Under the pieces are notes generated by a model. It had not been told where the DNA came from, ran no database searches, and saw nothing but the letters and a program-made list of their open reading frames with translations. This document shows, piece by piece, positions 31,819 to 41,826 of a stretch of 64,000 nucleotides of DNA. Positions within the stretch are counted from its first letter, which is position 1, and every line of letters begins with the position of its first letter. This DNA comes from Pseudomonadota bacterium (GTDB lineage Bacteria; Pseudomonadota; Gammaproteobacteria; Burkholderiales; Burkholderiaceae_C). The stretch lies in the NCBI GenBank assembly GCA_020161065.1, contig JAIUPH010000030.1:1-64000 (forward strand), read 5' to 3'. The translations under genes and the position numbers were made by a program.

Positions 31819-33969
31819 TCAGTATTGAACGCGGGCGAGATAGGTTTTTTGCGCCGCCTCGCGCGCCTGGCCCAGCGTGTGGATGCCTTGCGCGGCCAAG
31901 AGCGGAATCATCTTCAGGAAGACCTCGGCGGTGACCATCGCGTCGCCCAGCGCCGTGTGGCGGCCGAGGATGGTGACGCCCAGCCGCTCGGCGATGGCCT
32001 CCAGCCGGTGCGACTCCTGCTGCGGGTGGATCACCGCCGACAGCAGCAGCGTGTCCAGCACCGGCTGCTCGAAGCGCACGCCGGTGGGGCTTTCCGCCAG
32101 CTGCAGGAAGCGCATGTCGAAGGCCGCGTTGTGCGCCACCAGCACCGTGTCCTGCGCGAAGGCGTGGAAGGCCGGCAGCACCTGGGCCAGCGGCGGCTGG
32201 CCGGCCACCATCTCAGGCGTGATGCCGTGGATGGGGATGCCCGCGGCCGGGATGTCGCGCTGCGGGTCCACCAGTTGCTCGAACACCTCCTGCCGGCGCA
32301 GCTTGGCGGCCACGATGCGGGTGGCGCCGATCTGGATGATCTGGTCGCCCTGGCTGGGGTTGAGGCCCGTGGTCTCGGTGTCGAACACCGTGAAGGCCAG
32401 CTCGGCCAGCTTGCGGTCGGCCAGCTGCGCGTCGCCTTCGCGCTGCGCGAAGAGGTCGAAGTCGTAGTACTCGGGCCGGCTGTCGCCGTGCAGCAGCGCG
32501 CTGCTTTCCAGCTGGGCGCCTTCGGCCGCCAGCGGCAGCAGGAAGCGGAAGAACGACGCGTGGCGCACGCGCTCGCGCTCGAACCAGAAGGCGCCGCCAT
32601 GGCGTTCGACCACGTCGCGCACCGTCAGCGCACTGGTCTCGCCGGCCACGGTGATGGCGTCGGTCTCCCAGGCCATGACGATCTCGGTGCTGATGCCGGC
32701 GCCCATCCACAGCAGGTCGAGCTGCGCGCGCCCGCCCTGCTGCCCCAGCCGGAACTGCACCAGCTTGACCTCGTATTCATTCACCAGCCGCTCGGCCAGG
32801 TAGGCCAGGGCCTGCAGCATCGAATAACTGTCCACCTTCAGCCACAGCTGCGCGTCGACCTCGCTGTCGGCCACGCGGCAGGCGAACAACTGCTCGATGC
32901 GGCGGCCGGCGGCGGCCACCAGGTCGGCGCCCAGCATCTCTTCGAGCGGCCAGCGCGTCTTCATCGCCTGCGTGGTGTGGCGCGCCACGTCCTGGATGCG
33001 CCGGCTCATCGCCGCCACCTCGTCGCGCACCACGCCCTGGAAGCGTTCGCGCGTGGCGGCGTCGAGCTCCGGGTCGTCCAGCAGCTCCACCGCGGCCTGC
33101 AGGTTGCCCAGCGATGAGCGGCTGGTCTCGGTGAGCTGGTGCAGCATCTTGTCGCGTTCGCTTTCGTCGGCGAAGTCGCGCGTGATGTTGTCCAGCATCA
33201 GCACGAAGCCGGTGACCTGGTGCTCGTCGGCCACGTCGCGCACCGGCGCCATCTGCACGCGCAGCAACTGGCCGCCGCGCGTGCTGGTCACGAACTGCGT
33301 GGACGGGTTGGCGGCGCCGCGCTGCAGCCGCTGCTGCACGCTTTCGAGCGCATGCGCCACCAGCTGGCGGTCGAACACGGCGTAGATGCTGCGGCCGATG
33401 CCCACCAGCTCGGACCCCGCGGCCACGGCGTCGGACAGCGCGCGGAACTGCAGCCGCGCGCGGTTGTTGTAGAGCAGGATGCGGCCGTCGAGGTTGCAGA
33501 CCACCACGCTTTGCGTCAGCTCGGCCATCAGCGCGGCCAGGCGGCTGCGCTCCAGCTCGATGTCGCGCGCCGCGGCGCGCACGCGCTCGTCGACGTCGGC
33601 GCGCAGCGCGCGGCGCTGGCGCAGCAACTCGTTCACCGCGGCCTGCACCGCCTGCACCTCGGCGGCGCCGGGCAGCGCCAGGTCCTTGGGCTGGTCGGCC
33701 ACGGCCAGGGCTTGCGCCTGCTCGGCCAGCCGGCCGGCGGCGGCGCCCCAGTCCAGCCAGGCCTTGCGCAGCAGCCAGCCCAGGGCGATGGCGACCACCA
33801 GGGCGAGCATCAGCAGCAGCGCGGCGCGCGGCGCCAGCAGCGCCAGCACGGCCTGGCGCTCGGCCGGCGCCAGCGTGGCCAGCAGCGCGCCGCCGGCGGC
33901 CAGCGTCCAGGCCGCCAGCACGAGCCCCGGCGCCAGCGCCGCGGCCCATTCGCGCCAATCGGTCTTCAT
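31819..33969 (-). CDS. Membrane PAS-pseudokinase fused to DEDDh exonuclease
   Basis: A 716-residue protein. Two membrane helices (about 8-30 and 42-66) are followed by a linker and a PAS domain (LAALMAELTQSVVVCNLDGR through about 260). A DHp-like helical pair follows, in which the phospho-acceptor His is missing (TETSRSSLGNLQAA), then a degenerate ATPase-like domain without clear N or G boxes (about 330-490). Residues 526-716 are a DnaQ-type 3'-5' exonuclease with all DEDDh residues: FTVFDTETTG, VAHNAAFDMRFL and HTALGDAMVTAE. Thus a sensor-kinase scaffold that looks unable to phosphorylate is joined to an intact nuclease. The start at 33969 overlaps the receiver gene stop (ATGA). DnaQ-like exonucleases recur beside acetate symporter and kinase genes in proteobacteria. 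Confidence 0.85.
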   Translation of the reverse strand: MKTDWREWAAALAPGLVLAAWTLAAGGALLATLAPAERQAVLALLAPRAALLLMLALVVAIALGWLLRKAWLDWGAAAGRLAEQAQALAVADQPKDLALPGAAEVQAVQAAVNELLRQRRALRADVDERVRAAARDIELERSRLAALMAELTQSVVVCNLDGRILLYNNRARLQFRALSDAVAAGSELVGIGRSIYAVFDRQLVAHALESVQQRLQRGAANPSTQFVTSTRGGQLLRVQMAPVRDVADEHQVTGFVLMLDNITRDFADESERDKMLHQLTETSRSSLGNLQAAVELLDDPELDAATRERFQGVVRDEVAAMSRRIQDVARHTTQAMKTRWPLEEMLGADLVAAAGRRIEQLFACRVADSEVDAQLWLKVDSYSMLQALAYLAERLVNEYEVKLVQFRLGQQGGRAQLDLLWMGAGISTEIVMAWETDAITVAGETSALTVRDVVERHGGAFWFERERVRHASFFRFLLPLAAEGAQLESSALLHGDSRPEYYDFDLFAQREGDAQLADRKLAELAFTVFDTETTGLNPSQGDQIIQIGATRIVAAKLRRQEVFEQLVDPQRDIPAAGIPIHGITPEMVAGQPPLAQVLPAFHAFAQDTVLVAHNAAFDMRFLQLAESPTGVRFEQPVLDTLLLSAVIHPQQESHRLEAIAERLGVTILGRHTALGDAMVTAEVFLKMIPLLAAQGIHTLGQAREAAQKTYLARVQY

Positions 33970-34340
33970 CGCGCGGCGGCCAGCAGCTCGCGCACGCGCG
34001 CGGCCAGCTCCTTGGTCGAGAAGGGCTTGGTCATGTAGGCGTCGGCGCCCAGGCCCAGGCCCTGCGCCTGGTCGGTGTCGCGGCCCTTGGCGGTGAGCAT
34101 CAGGATGCGCACCGCCGCCAGCGTCTCGTCGGCGCGCACCGCCTGGCAGACCTCGAAGCCGCTCTTGTGCGGCATCATCACGTCGAGCAGCACGAGGTCG
34201 GGCCGCTCGCGGCGGATCATCTCCAGCGCCTGCTGGCCGTCGCGCGCCACCAGCACCTGGTGGCCTTCGCGCTTCATCAAGAACTCCAGCGAGATGACGA
34301 TGTTGGGCTCGTCGTCGGCGATCAGCACCTTGGCGGTCAT
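33966..34340 (-). CDS. Receiver-only response regulator
   Basis: A 124-residue CheY-like protein with no output domain: DDE acid pocket in LIADDEPN, the phospho-acceptor Asp in LVLLDVMMPHKSG, Thr in ILMLTAKG and the Lys in YMTKPFS. It overlaps the kinase gene upstream (ATGA) and the pseudokinase-exonuclease gene downstream. It may take phosphate from the symporter-kinase and signal by protein contact, possibly to the pseudokinase. That is inference from gene order. Confidence 0.93.
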   Translation of the reverse strand: MTAKVLIADDEPNIVISLEFLMKREGHQVLVARDGQQALEMIRRERPDLVLLDVMMPHKSGFEVCQAVRADETLAAVRILMLTAKGRDTDQAQGLGLGADAYMTKPFSTKELAARVRELLAAAR

Positions 34341-37006
34341 GGGGGTGTCTCCTCGTTTGGCGGGTCATGCGGCCAGGGCAGGTCGAAGCCGAAGCAGGCG
34401 CCTTCGCCGGGCTCGGAGCGCAGCCACAGCTTGCCGCCGAAATGCTCGACGATCTGGCGGCTGATCGGCAGCCCCAGCCCGGTGCCCTGCGGCCGGTGGT
34501 CGGCATCGCCGCCCTGGCGGAACTTCTCGAACACCAGCTGCGCCTGCGCCGCCGGCACGCCGGGGCCGTTGTCGTGCACGGTGACGTGCAGGCCGCTCGC
34601 ATCCGACGTCAGCCGCAGCCGCACGTGGCCGGCGCCGGCGGGCACGAACTTGACGGCGTTGGACAGCAGGTTCAGCACCACCTGCAGCAGCCGGTCGGGG
34701 TCGGCGCGCAGCGTTGGCAGCGGGCCTTCGGGCAGTTGCAGCTCCAGCCGCGCGCCGCGTTCGCGGAACAGCTCGCCGGTGGCGTGCGCGGCGTGCTGCA
34801 GCAGCTCGCGCAGGTCGACCTCGGCGCTGTGCCATTCGGCGTGGCCGGCCTCGATCTTGGCCAGGTCGAGCACCTGGTTGACCAGGCGCGACAGGCGCTC
34901 GGCCTCGCCGACGATGATGCCCAGGAACTGCGCGCGCTGCGGCTCGTCCATCTGCGGGTCGTCCTGCATCAGCTCGGCCAGCGCGCGGATGCTGGTCAGC
35001 GGCGTGCGCAGCTCGTGCGTCACGCTGCTCATGAAGTCGTCCTTGAGCTTGTCCAGGCTCTTCAGCTGCTCGTTGACGTGGCGCAGCTCGGACGCCTCCT
35101 CGACGATGCGCAGCACCTCGTCGACGCCCAGCACCTCTTCCTCGGTGACCGAGGCCACCATCACCCGCGCCGAGGCGCTGCCGATGGCGCCGGCCAGCTG
35201 CGTCTCCACCCACTGCACGAGCTGGGCGTCGGCGCGCAGCCCGTGCTCGCGCGCATAACCCTGGAACAAGGCGGCGGCGCGCTCGGGCCCGAGGAAGCGG
35301 CCCATCAGCGATTGCAGCTCGGCCGGCTCGGCGTGGCCGCGCCAGAAGGCCTGGGCCACCGCCTCGCGCTGGAAGACGTCGACGAAGCGCAGCGCCTGCG
35401 CCGCCTCGGCCGCGCTCGGCGGCCGCCACAGCGACACCGCCACGTAGGCGCCGATGTTGGCCAGCAGGCTCCAGAACAGCGAATGCGTCAGGTTGTCCAG
35501 CCCGCGCAGGCCGAACAACGCCTCGGGCATCAGCCAGGCCTGGCCCAGCAGCCCCTGGTCGACGAAGGCCGCCGGCAGCCAGCCGCTCTTGGCGATCGAC
35601 GGCAGCATCAGCGTGTAGGCCCACAGCGCGGCGCCGGCGGCCAGCCCGGCCAGCGCGCCGTTGCGCGTGCCGCCCTTCCAGTACAGCCCGCCCAGCAGCG
35701 CCGGCGCGAACTGCGCCACCGCCGCGAAGCTGATGAGCCCGATGCTGACCAGCGCATAGGCCTCGCCGGCGACGCGGAAGTACACGTAGCCCAGCAGCAG
35801 CAGCGCGACGATCACCACGCGGCGGATGGCCAGCAGCGTGCGCGTGTGGTCGAGCGCGGCGAACGCCGGCCGCCGCAGCAGCAGCGGCAGCACGAGGTCG
35901 TTGCAGACCATGGTGGACACCGCGATCGCCTCGACGATGACCATGCCGGTGGCCGCCGACAGCCCGCCGACGAAGGCCACCAGCGCCAGCGTGCCGTGGC
36001 CGGCGGCCAGCGGCAGCGTCAGCACGAAGGTCTCGGGATTCGCCGCGCGGCCGGCGAAGTACAGCAGCCCGCCCAGCGCGATGGGCAGCACGAAGACGTT
36101 GATCGCCAGCAGGTAGGCCGGAAAGGCCCAGGCAGCGCGCTTGAGGTGCGACTCGGCGACGTTCTCGACCACCATCACCTGGAACTGGCGCGGCAGGAAC
36201 AGCAGCGACAGCCCGGCCAGCAGCAGCAGGCCGAACCAGGCGTCGTAGGCGAAGGGCTTGCCGCCGGCGCCGGCGGCGCCCTGCAGCACGGCGGCCACCG
36301 CGGGCGCGGCGGCGATGCGCGCGCTCAGGTCGGCCGGGCCGTCGAACAGGCCCCAGGTGACGAACACGCCCACCGCGACGAAGGCCGCCAGCTTGACCAG
36401 CGACTCCAGCGCAATGGCCGCCACCAGGCCTTCGTGGCGCTCGGTGGCGTCGAGGTGGCGGGTGCCGAAGGCGATGGTGAAGCCGGCCAGCAGCAGCGCG
36501 ATGTAGAGCGTGCTGTCGGCCCACCACGCGGTGCCGGCGCCGGCCGGGCTGCCGGTCAGCAGCGCGTAGCCGCTGGCCACCGCCTTGAGTTGCAGCGCGA
36601 CGTAAGGCACCACGCCGACCAGCGCGATCAACGTCACCAGCGCGGCCAGCGTGCGGCTCTTGCCGTAGCGGCTGGCGATGAAGTCGGCGATCGAGGTGAT
36701 GCGCCAGCGCCGCGCGATGCGGATCATCTTGCGCAGCACCGTCCACGCCAGCATCATTGCCAGCGTGGGCCCCAGGTAGATCGGCAGGAAGCCGACGCCG
36801 CTGGCCGCCGCGCGGCCGACGCTGCCGAAGTAGGTCCAGGCGCTGCAGTAGACGCCGATCGACAGCGCGTAGACCCAGGCATTGCCGATCACGCTGCGCC
36901 CGGCGGCGGCGCGGCGGTCGGCCCAGGCGGCCACCGCGAACAGCGCCAGCAGGTAGGCGAAGGCGGCGCCGATGACCAGCGGCGTGGGCAGCACGGCGTC
37001 AGTCAC
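34337..37006 (-). CDS. Symporter-domain histidine kinase (CbrA/CrbS type)
   Basis: An 889-residue sensor kinase starting at GTG (37006). About the first 500 residues form a sodium:solute symporter-like domain with roughly 13 helices (SIGVYCSAWTYFGSVGRAA, VVPYVALQLKAVASG, GGLSAATGMVIVEAIAVSTM). After a linker come the DHp helix with the H-box His at residue 664 (SVTHELRTPLTSI), N-box LLQVVLNLLSNAVKF, G1 VHDNGPGVP and G2 TGLGLPISRQI. In CrbS/CbrA the symporter domain senses or carries the signal, and CrbS controls acetate assimilation. Here an ActP-like symporter gene lies upstream, supporting an acetate role, but the cognate regulator is a lone receiver. Confidence 0.92.
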   Translation of the reverse strand: MTDAVLPTPLVIGAAFAYLLALFAVAAWADRRAAAGRSVIGNAWVYALSIGVYCSAWTYFGSVGRAAASGVGFLPIYLGPTLAMMLAWTVLRKMIRIARRWRITSIADFIASRYGKSRTLAALVTLIALVGVVPYVALQLKAVASGYALLTGSPAGAGTAWWADSTLYIALLLAGFTIAFGTRHLDATERHEGLVAAIALESLVKLAAFVAVGVFVTWGLFDGPADLSARIAAAPAVAAVLQGAAGAGGKPFAYDAWFGLLLLAGLSLLFLPRQFQVMVVENVAESHLKRAAWAFPAYLLAINVFVLPIALGGLLYFAGRAANPETFVLTLPLAAGHGTLALVAFVGGLSAATGMVIVEAIAVSTMVCNDLVLPLLLRRPAFAALDHTRTLLAIRRVVIVALLLLGYVYFRVAGEAYALVSIGLISFAAVAQFAPALLGGLYWKGGTRNGALAGLAAGAALWAYTLMLPSIAKSGWLPAAFVDQGLLGQAWLMPEALFGLRGLDNLTHSLFWSLLANIGAYVAVSLWRPPSAAEAAQALRFVDVFQREAVAQAFWRGHAEPAELQSLMGRFLGPERAAALFQGYAREHGLRADAQLVQWVETQLAGAIGSASARVMVASVTEEEVLGVDEVLRIVEEASELRHVNEQLKSLDKLKDDFMSSVTHELRTPLTSIRALAELMQDDPQMDEPQRAQFLGIIVGEAERLSRLVNQVLDLAKIEAGHAEWHSAEVDLRELLQHAAHATGELFRERGARLELQLPEGPLPTLRADPDRLLQVVLNLLSNAVKFVPAGAGHVRLRLTSDASGLHVTVHDNGPGVPAAQAQLVFEKFRQGGDADHRPQGTGLGLPISRQIVEHFGGKLWLRSEPGEGACFGFDLPWPHDPPNEETPP

Positions 37007-37169
37007 CGTCGCGCTCCATGATCCAGGCCAGCGCCGCGATCAGCGCCGCCCACACCGCGAACAGCGCCAGCGGCCGCGACAGCCACAGCTGCAGCAGCGG
37101 AAAGTCCAGCAGCAGCCAGCCGGCCGCGAACAGCGCCAGCAGGCGGTGGACGAGCGGGCTGCGCTTCAT
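36999..37169 (-). CDS. 56-residue two-helix membrane protein
   Basis: The frame runs from ATG 37169 to TGA at 36999-37001 and overlaps the kinase start by eight bases. The product MKRSPLVHRLLALFAAGWLL continues LDFPLLQLWLSRPLALFAVW and ends AWIMERDGD. It has two hydrophobic helices joined by a short turn. It fills the gap between the CBS-DUF294 gene (12 bp) and the kinase, so it belongs to the same operon. I do not recognise the family. A small partner of the symporter domain is one possibility. Confidence 0.6.
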   Translation of the reverse strand: MKRSPLVHRLLALFAAGWLLLDFPLLQLWLSRPLALFAVWAALIAALAWIMERDGD

Positions 37170-37181
37170 GGCCTTGTGCGC

Positions 37182-38612
37182 CTACAGGCTGTCCAGCCGG
37201 AAGTGCTGGCGCAGGAAGTGGCGAAAGCGCCGCACGATGGCCAGCGCGTCGTGCAGCGGCTCGCGCTCCAGCGCGCCCAGGTCGGCGGCGCGCACCTCGT
37301 TGCCGGGCCGCGCGCCGCCGGAGAGCTGGCGCAACTGGTGCGACAGCCGCAGCGCCATCAGGAAGTGCAGCGCGTCGACGAGGTCGCGCACCAGCGCCTC
37401 GTCGATGCGGCCGGCCGCCTGCAGCGCCTTCAGCCGCGCCACGGTGCCCTGCTCGCGCACGCCGTACTGCAGCGACAGCGCGCGCACGCCGTGCACGATG
37501 GGGAAGGTGCCCAGCTTCTTCAGGTCCAGCGGCTGGTCGTCGCGGCGCGTGGTCAGCCGCGTCCACCAACCGCCTTCGTTGAACTGGTCGGCGGCCGCCG
37601 CGAAGCGCGCCAGGTAGACGTCCTGGCCGACCAGCAACTGGTCGAGCTGGGTGCGCGCCTCGGCCAGCAGCGTGGCGTCGCCGGCCACGGCGGCGGCGTC
37701 GAAGAAGATCGCCAGGTTCATCGGCCCGTCGGGGTCGGCGCCGTACAGCCACTGGCGCAACGATTCACGCAAGCCGGCCAGCGGCTGCCGCCACAGCGGC
37801 GTGGTCAGCATGATGCCGCCCGGGCACGGCGGGTAGCCGAAGCGCGCCAGCGCCTCGTTGAAGCGCGCGGCCACGGCTTCCAGGCCCGGGCATTCGAAGC
37901 CGTCGCGCAGGATCAGCGCGTTGTCCTGGTCGGTCTTCAGGATCTGCTCGCCGCGGCCTTCGCTGCCCATCACCAGCAGGCAGCTGTTGGCCACCAGCTC
38001 GGGCGGCGCCAGCAGCGCCCACAGGCGGGCGAACAGCCGCCGGTTGAGCTCGGTGACGAGCCGCGTGATGCGCTCGATGCGGATGCCGCTGCCGTGCAGC
38101 AGCGCGATCATCTGGTCGATGCGCGCCGCCGCGCCGGCGAGGTCTTCGATGTCGGCGGCATGCTCGATCTGCTGCGCCACCAGGTGCGAGTGGTTGGCGA
38201 CGAAGCTCACCAGGTCGAGCTGGCCCAGCACGCCCAGCACGCGCTCGCCGTCGCGCACCAGCAGCCGGTGCACGCGGTGCTGCACCATCAGCCACAGCGC
38301 CTCGAAGACCTCGGCGTCGGGGCGCACCTCGATCAGCTCGAAGCGCGCCACCTCGCGCACCGCCAGCGCCTGCGGCGGCACCTCGCGCAGCAGCGCGTCG
38401 CGCAAGTCGGTGGTGGTGAAGATGCCCAGCCGCTCGACGCCGTCGCGCACGTCGCGCACCAGCGCGTGGGTGGCCTTGTGCGTCTGCAGCTCGCGGCAGA
38501 CGCTGACGAGGTCGAGCGCGCCGTCCACGTACAGCGGCTTGCGCACGAAGGTGTCGCTGACGCGGGCGGTGGCCAGCGACAGCAGTTCGCGTTGGGTCTC
38601 GGCAGCGGGCAT
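37182..38612 (-). CDS. CBS-pair and DUF294 nucleotidyltransferase-like protein
   Basis: A 476-residue cytoplasmic protein. Two CBS domains (about 15-135; THALVRDVRDGVERLGIFTT, HRLLVRDGERVLGVLGQLDL) precede a nucleotidyltransferase-like domain with GSEGRGEQILKTDQDNALIL and a C-terminal helical substrate-binding-like domain (PF10335 type). CBS pairs usually bind adenine nucleotides. Relatives are regularly encoded beside acetate symporters and CrbS-like kinases, but the target is unknown. I chose MPAAETQRE at 38612; 38645 is also in frame. Confidence 0.85.
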   Translation of the reverse strand: MPAAETQRELLSLATARVSDTFVRKPLYVDGALDLVSVCRELQTHKATHALVRDVRDGVERLGIFTTTDLRDALLREVPPQALAVREVARFELIEVRPDAEVFEALWLMVQHRVHRLLVRDGERVLGVLGQLDLVSFVANHSHLVAQQIEHAADIEDLAGAAARIDQMIALLHGSGIRIERITRLVTELNRRLFARLWALLAPPELVANSCLLVMGSEGRGEQILKTDQDNALILRDGFECPGLEAVAARFNEALARFGYPPCPGGIMLTTPLWRQPLAGLRESLRQWLYGADPDGPMNLAIFFDAAAVAGDATLLAEARTQLDQLLVGQDVYLARFAAAADQFNEGGWWTRLTTRRDDQPLDLKKLGTFPIVHGVRALSLQYGVREQGTVARLKALQAAGRIDEALVRDLVDALHFLMALRLSHQLRQLSGGARPGNEVRAADLGALEREPLHDALAIVRRFRHFLRQHFRLDSL

Positions 38613-38705
38613 GGCGCGTCCGTTGGAAGTGAAAAGGGACCGCAAGCCCCTGGCGAGAGGCCGGCGGTCCCTGCGCTCCTGGACGGAGCGGGCAAGTCTA
38701 GTGGC

Positions 38706-40421
38706 CTAGTGGCCCGACGCGCCGGCGGCGCCGATGCCGGTCTCGCTGCGCACCTGCTGGGCCAGGAAGCCGGCCTTGTCCTCGGCGGCGCGCTTGCTGC
38801 TGTCGAGGATGGAGAACAGCCAGATGCCGACGAAGCCGATGGTCATCGAGAACAGCGCCGGGCTGGTGTACGGGAACCAGGCCGAGCCCTTGGGGTTGCC
38901 GAGCGTCGCTTCCCACACCGCCGGCGAGACCACCGTCAGCGCCACCGAGCTGATCAGCCCGAGGAAGCCGCCGATCACCGCGCCGCGCGTGGTGCAGCCC
39001 TTCCACAGCACGCTCATCAGCAGCACCGGGAAGTTGGCCGAGGCCGCGATCGCGAAGGCCAGGCTCACCATGAAGGCGATGTTCTGCTTCTCGAAGGCGA
39101 TGCCCAGCAGCACCGCGATGATGCCCAGGCACACCGTGGTGATCTTGGACACACGCAGCTCGTCGGCGCTGCTCGCCTTGCCGGCCTTGATGACGGTGCC
39201 GTAGAGGTCGTGCGAGACGGCCGAGGCGCCGCTCAGCGTGAGGCCGGCCACCACCGCCAGGATGGTGGCGAAGGCCACCGCCGAGATGAAGCCGAGGAAC
39301 ACGTTGCCGCCCACCGCGTTGGCCAGGTGGATGGCCGCCATGTTGCCGCCGCCCAGCAGGCCGCCCTTGGCGTCCAGGAACTGCGGGTTGGTCAGCACGA
39401 AGGTGATGGCGCCGAAGCCGATGATGAAGGTCAGGATGTAGAAGTAGCCGATCCAGGTGGTGGCCCACAGCACCGACTTGCGCGCTTCCTTGGCGTTGGG
39501 CACGGTGAAGAAGCGCATCAGGATGTGCGGCAGCCCGGCGGTGCCGAACATCAGCGCCATGCCGAAGCTGATGGCGCTGATCGGGTCCTTCACGAAGCCG
39601 CCCGGCCCCATGATCGAGAAGCCGATCTTGGCCGCCTCTTCGGGGCTCTTGCCGGCCTTGGCGGCCAGCCCGGTCTTGATCTCCACCGACTTGGCGAACA
39701 GCGCCTCGGGGCTGAAGCCGAACTGCGCCATCACCATCACGGCCATGAAGGTCGCCCCGCCCAGCAGCATGATGGCCTTGATGATCTGCACCCAGGTGGT
39801 GGCCGTCATGCCGCCGAACAGCACGTAGACCATCATCAGCACGCCGACGATCACCACCGCGTAGGTGTAGTCCAGCCCGAACAGCAGCTTGATGAGCTGG
39901 CCGGCGCCGACCATCTGCGCGATCAGGTAGAACGCCACCACCACCAGCGTGCCGCTGGCGGCGAACACGCGCACCGGCGTCTGCGCGAAGCGGAACGCGG
40001 CCACGTCGGCGAAGGTGAACTTGCCCAGGTTGCGCAGCCGCTCGGCCAGCAGGAAGGTGACCACCGGCCAGCCGACCAGGAAGCCGATGGAGTAGATCAG
40101 GCCGTCGAAGCCCGAGGCCATCACCGCCGCCGAGATGCCCAGGAACGAGGCCGCCGACATGTAGTCGCCGGCGATCGCCAGGCCGTTCTGGAAGCCGGTG
40201 ATGCCGCCGCCGGCGGTGTAGAAGTCGGCCGCGCTCTTGGTCTTGGCCGCCGCCCACTTGGTGATGAACAGCGTGAAGATCACGAACACGCCGAACATGC
40301 CGATGGCCGTCCAGTTGGTGGCCTGCTTCTCGGCCTGGCCGAGGTCGGCGCCGGCCGCCAGCGCCAGCGTGGCGCCGCACAGCGCGGCGGTGCCGAGCAC
40401 GAGTTTGGAAGAGGTTCTCAC
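38706..40421 (-). CDS. actP: Cation/acetate symporter ActP
   Basis: A 571-residue sodium:solute symporter with 13-14 helices. The ActP segments [27 protein letters not shown]-type, [24 protein letters not shown]-type and [25 protein letters not shown]-type are all present. The start is GTG at 40421 (cleaved-signal-like start [15 protein letters not shown]), overlapping the DUF485 stop as GTGA, the usual yjcH-actP arrangement. It imports acetate and other short acids at low concentration. Confidence 0.94.
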   Translation of the reverse strand: MRTSSKLVLGTAALCGATLALAAGADLGQAEKQATNWTAIGMFGVFVIFTLFITKWAAAKTKSAADFYTAGGGITGFQNGLAIAGDYMSAASFLGISAAVMASGFDGLIYSIGFLVGWPVVTFLLAERLRNLGKFTFADVAAFRFAQTPVRVFAASGTLVVVAFYLIAQMVGAGQLIKLLFGLDYTYAVVIVGVLMMVYVLFGGMTATTWVQIIKAIMLLGGATFMAVMVMAQFGFSPEALFAKSVEIKTGLAAKAGKSPEEAAKIGFSIMGPGGFVKDPISAISFGMALMFGTAGLPHILMRFFTVPNAKEARKSVLWATTWIGYFYILTFIIGFGAITFVLTNPQFLDAKGGLLGGGNMAAIHLANAVGGNVFLGFISAVAFATILAVVAGLTLSGASAVSHDLYGTVIKAGKASSADELRVSKITTVCLGIIAVLLGIAFEKQNIAFMVSLAFAIAASANFPVLLMSVLWKGCTTRGAVIGGFLGLISSVALTVVSPAVWEATLGNPKGSAWFPYTSPALFSMTIGFVGIWLFSILDSSKRAAEDKAGFLAQQVRSETGIGAAGASGH

Positions 40422-40726
40422 TTCAGCACCGCCTTGTTGATGTCGTCGGTCAGCTGGTCGAACTCGCTGTTCGCGCGGCGGACGTAGATGGCGGTGATGA
40501 CCACCGTGAAGATGATGACGAACAGGCCGATCGGCATGCCCCAGGTCATCACGCCCTGGCCCATGCGCGTGGCCAGCAGTTCCTTGTCGAACGCCACCAG
40601 CAGGATGAAGCCGTAGTACACGACCATCATCGCCACGGTGAGCACCCAACCGAAGCTGCTGCGCTTGGTTTTCAGCTCCCGGTACTTGGGATGCGCGGCG
40701 ATGCGCTGCGCGAGATCGGCCTGCAT
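40418..40726 (-). CDS. DUF485 membrane protein (YjcH-like)
   Basis: A 102-residue inner-membrane protein with two helices, [20 protein letters not shown] and [19 protein letters not shown], and the family start [16 protein letters not shown]. It is encoded just before actP in many bacteria and is thought to assist the symporter. An AAGGAG ribosome site 7 bases before ATG fixes the start at 40726. The gene overlaps actP. It is the first gene of the acetate locus, so the promoter should lie in 40727-41008. Confidence 0.93.
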   Translation of the reverse strand: MQADLAQRIAAHPKYRELKTKRSSFGWVLTVAMMVVYYGFILLVAFDKELLATRMGQGVMTWGMPIGLFVIIFTVVITAIYVRRANSEFDQLTDDINKAVLK

Positions 40727-41008
40727 GCATGTCTCCTTGCAAACGTTGCGTCGCCCGCGTTTCGGGGCGGCTGGGGCGCGATCTTTCGAGCACGCACTGA
40801 CCGCGCTCTGACACCAAGCCAACGCAAGCTGACAAGGCGCCGGCCCACCTGGGAAGCGCGCCGCCGCTTCTGGTGAAAACCCCTAGCAAAAATCGTCGAT
40901 GAAGAAGCGCAAGACCGCGGCCCGGCCCCCGGCCGAGGCGCTGCCGGTGTTCGGTGTGCCCTCGCGTGGGCCGGCCAGGGCGACGCCGCGGCGAGCGGCG
41001 CCGACGCG

Positions 41009-41440
41009 CTACGCGCCTTGCTGGACGACGCCGGCTGCAGCCGGCGCGGCGGCGCCGACTTCCAGTGACAGCTCGACGCAGTCGGCGCCGCAGCGGCCCG
41101 GCTCGGCCGGCTTGGCCGAGGCCGGCGCCGGGCGGTGCAGCACGGCGCGCGTCGGCGCGATGCGCAGCCGCTCGCCATCGACGGCGGCGCGGCCGTCGAC
41201 GATCAGCGAGTAGTCCGCCGCATCGGCCGGCGGCCACACCAGGCCGACCGCGGGGCGCTGCTGCGCGTTGTCGCGCGTGCGCCGGCCGGCGCCGTCGATC
41301 AGCAGCGCGCCGTCTTCCCAGCGCACCGCCACCGCCACCGCATGCGGCGCGGCGCCTTCGGCGCTGCTGGTCAGCAGGTAGGCGAAGCGGTAGCGCGCCA
41401 GCGCCTGGCCCAGGTCGTGCAACTCGACGGCAATGCTCAT
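41009..41440 (-). CDS. Pyridoxamine-5'-phosphate-oxidase-like protein
   Basis: A 143-residue protein with a split-barrel FMN-binding pattern: [41 protein letters not shown] and [20 protein letters not shown]. The family includes flavin reductases and heme-binding proteins, so the reaction is open. The start overlaps the DUF488 stop (ATGA). It is the last gene of the long minus-strand operon. The tail after residue 125 is Ala-rich. Confidence 0.72.
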   Translation of the reverse strand: MSIAVELHDLGQALARYRFAYLLTSSAEGAAPHAVAVAVRWEDGALLIDGAGRRTRDNAQQRPAVGLVWPPADAADYSLIVDGRAAVDGERLRIAPTRAVLHRPAPASAKPAEPGRCGADCVELSLEVGAAAPAAAGVVQQGA

Positions 41441-41826
41441 GGCTTGGCTCCTTGCGGTTGACCCAGCAGCACGTCGCGCAGGACGACGGCCTCGTTGTGC
41501 TGCTCGTCGCGCGCGCCGAAGACCAGGGTGACGGTCTTCGTCAGCGCCAGCGCGCGCAAGCGCTCCAGCGCCGCGGGCTGCGCCGCCAGCTCGGCCCGGT
41601 AGCGGCGCTGGAACTCCGCCCAGCGCGCCGGATCGTGGCCGAACCATTGGCGCAGCTCGGTGCTCGGCGCCAGGTCCTTCATCCAATCGTCCAGCGCCGC
41701 ACGGTCCTTGCTGACGCCGCGCGGCCACAGGCGATCGACGAGGATGCGAACCCCATCCGACGGCGCGGCCGGCGCATAGGCGCGCTTCAGGCGGAGGTGG
41801 GCGGCGGGGACGGACGGCTGCGTCAT
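41437..41826 (-). CDS. DUF488 (YeaO-like) protein
   Basis: A 129-residue cytoplasmic protein with the family markers [25 protein letters not shown]-type start, [28 protein letters not shown] and [22 protein letters not shown]488 has no established biochemical role. It is coupled to the oxidase-like gene downstream. About 100 bp separate it from the isomerase gene upstream. Confidence 0.88.
   Translation of the reverse strand: MTQPSVPAAHLRLKRAYAPAAPSDGVRILVDRLWPRGVSKDRAALDDWMKDLAPSTELRQWFGHDPARWAEFQRRYRAELAAQPAALERLRALALTKTVTLVFGARDEQHNEAVVLRDVLLGQPQGAKP

Noticed and set aside
40899-41213. Plus-strand frame starting [13 protein letters not shown] upstream of the acetate locus
   Set aside because: It has no recognisable domain, overlaps the oxidase-like gene on the other strand and has the composition of a shadow frame. 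A short frame here cannot be fully excluded.
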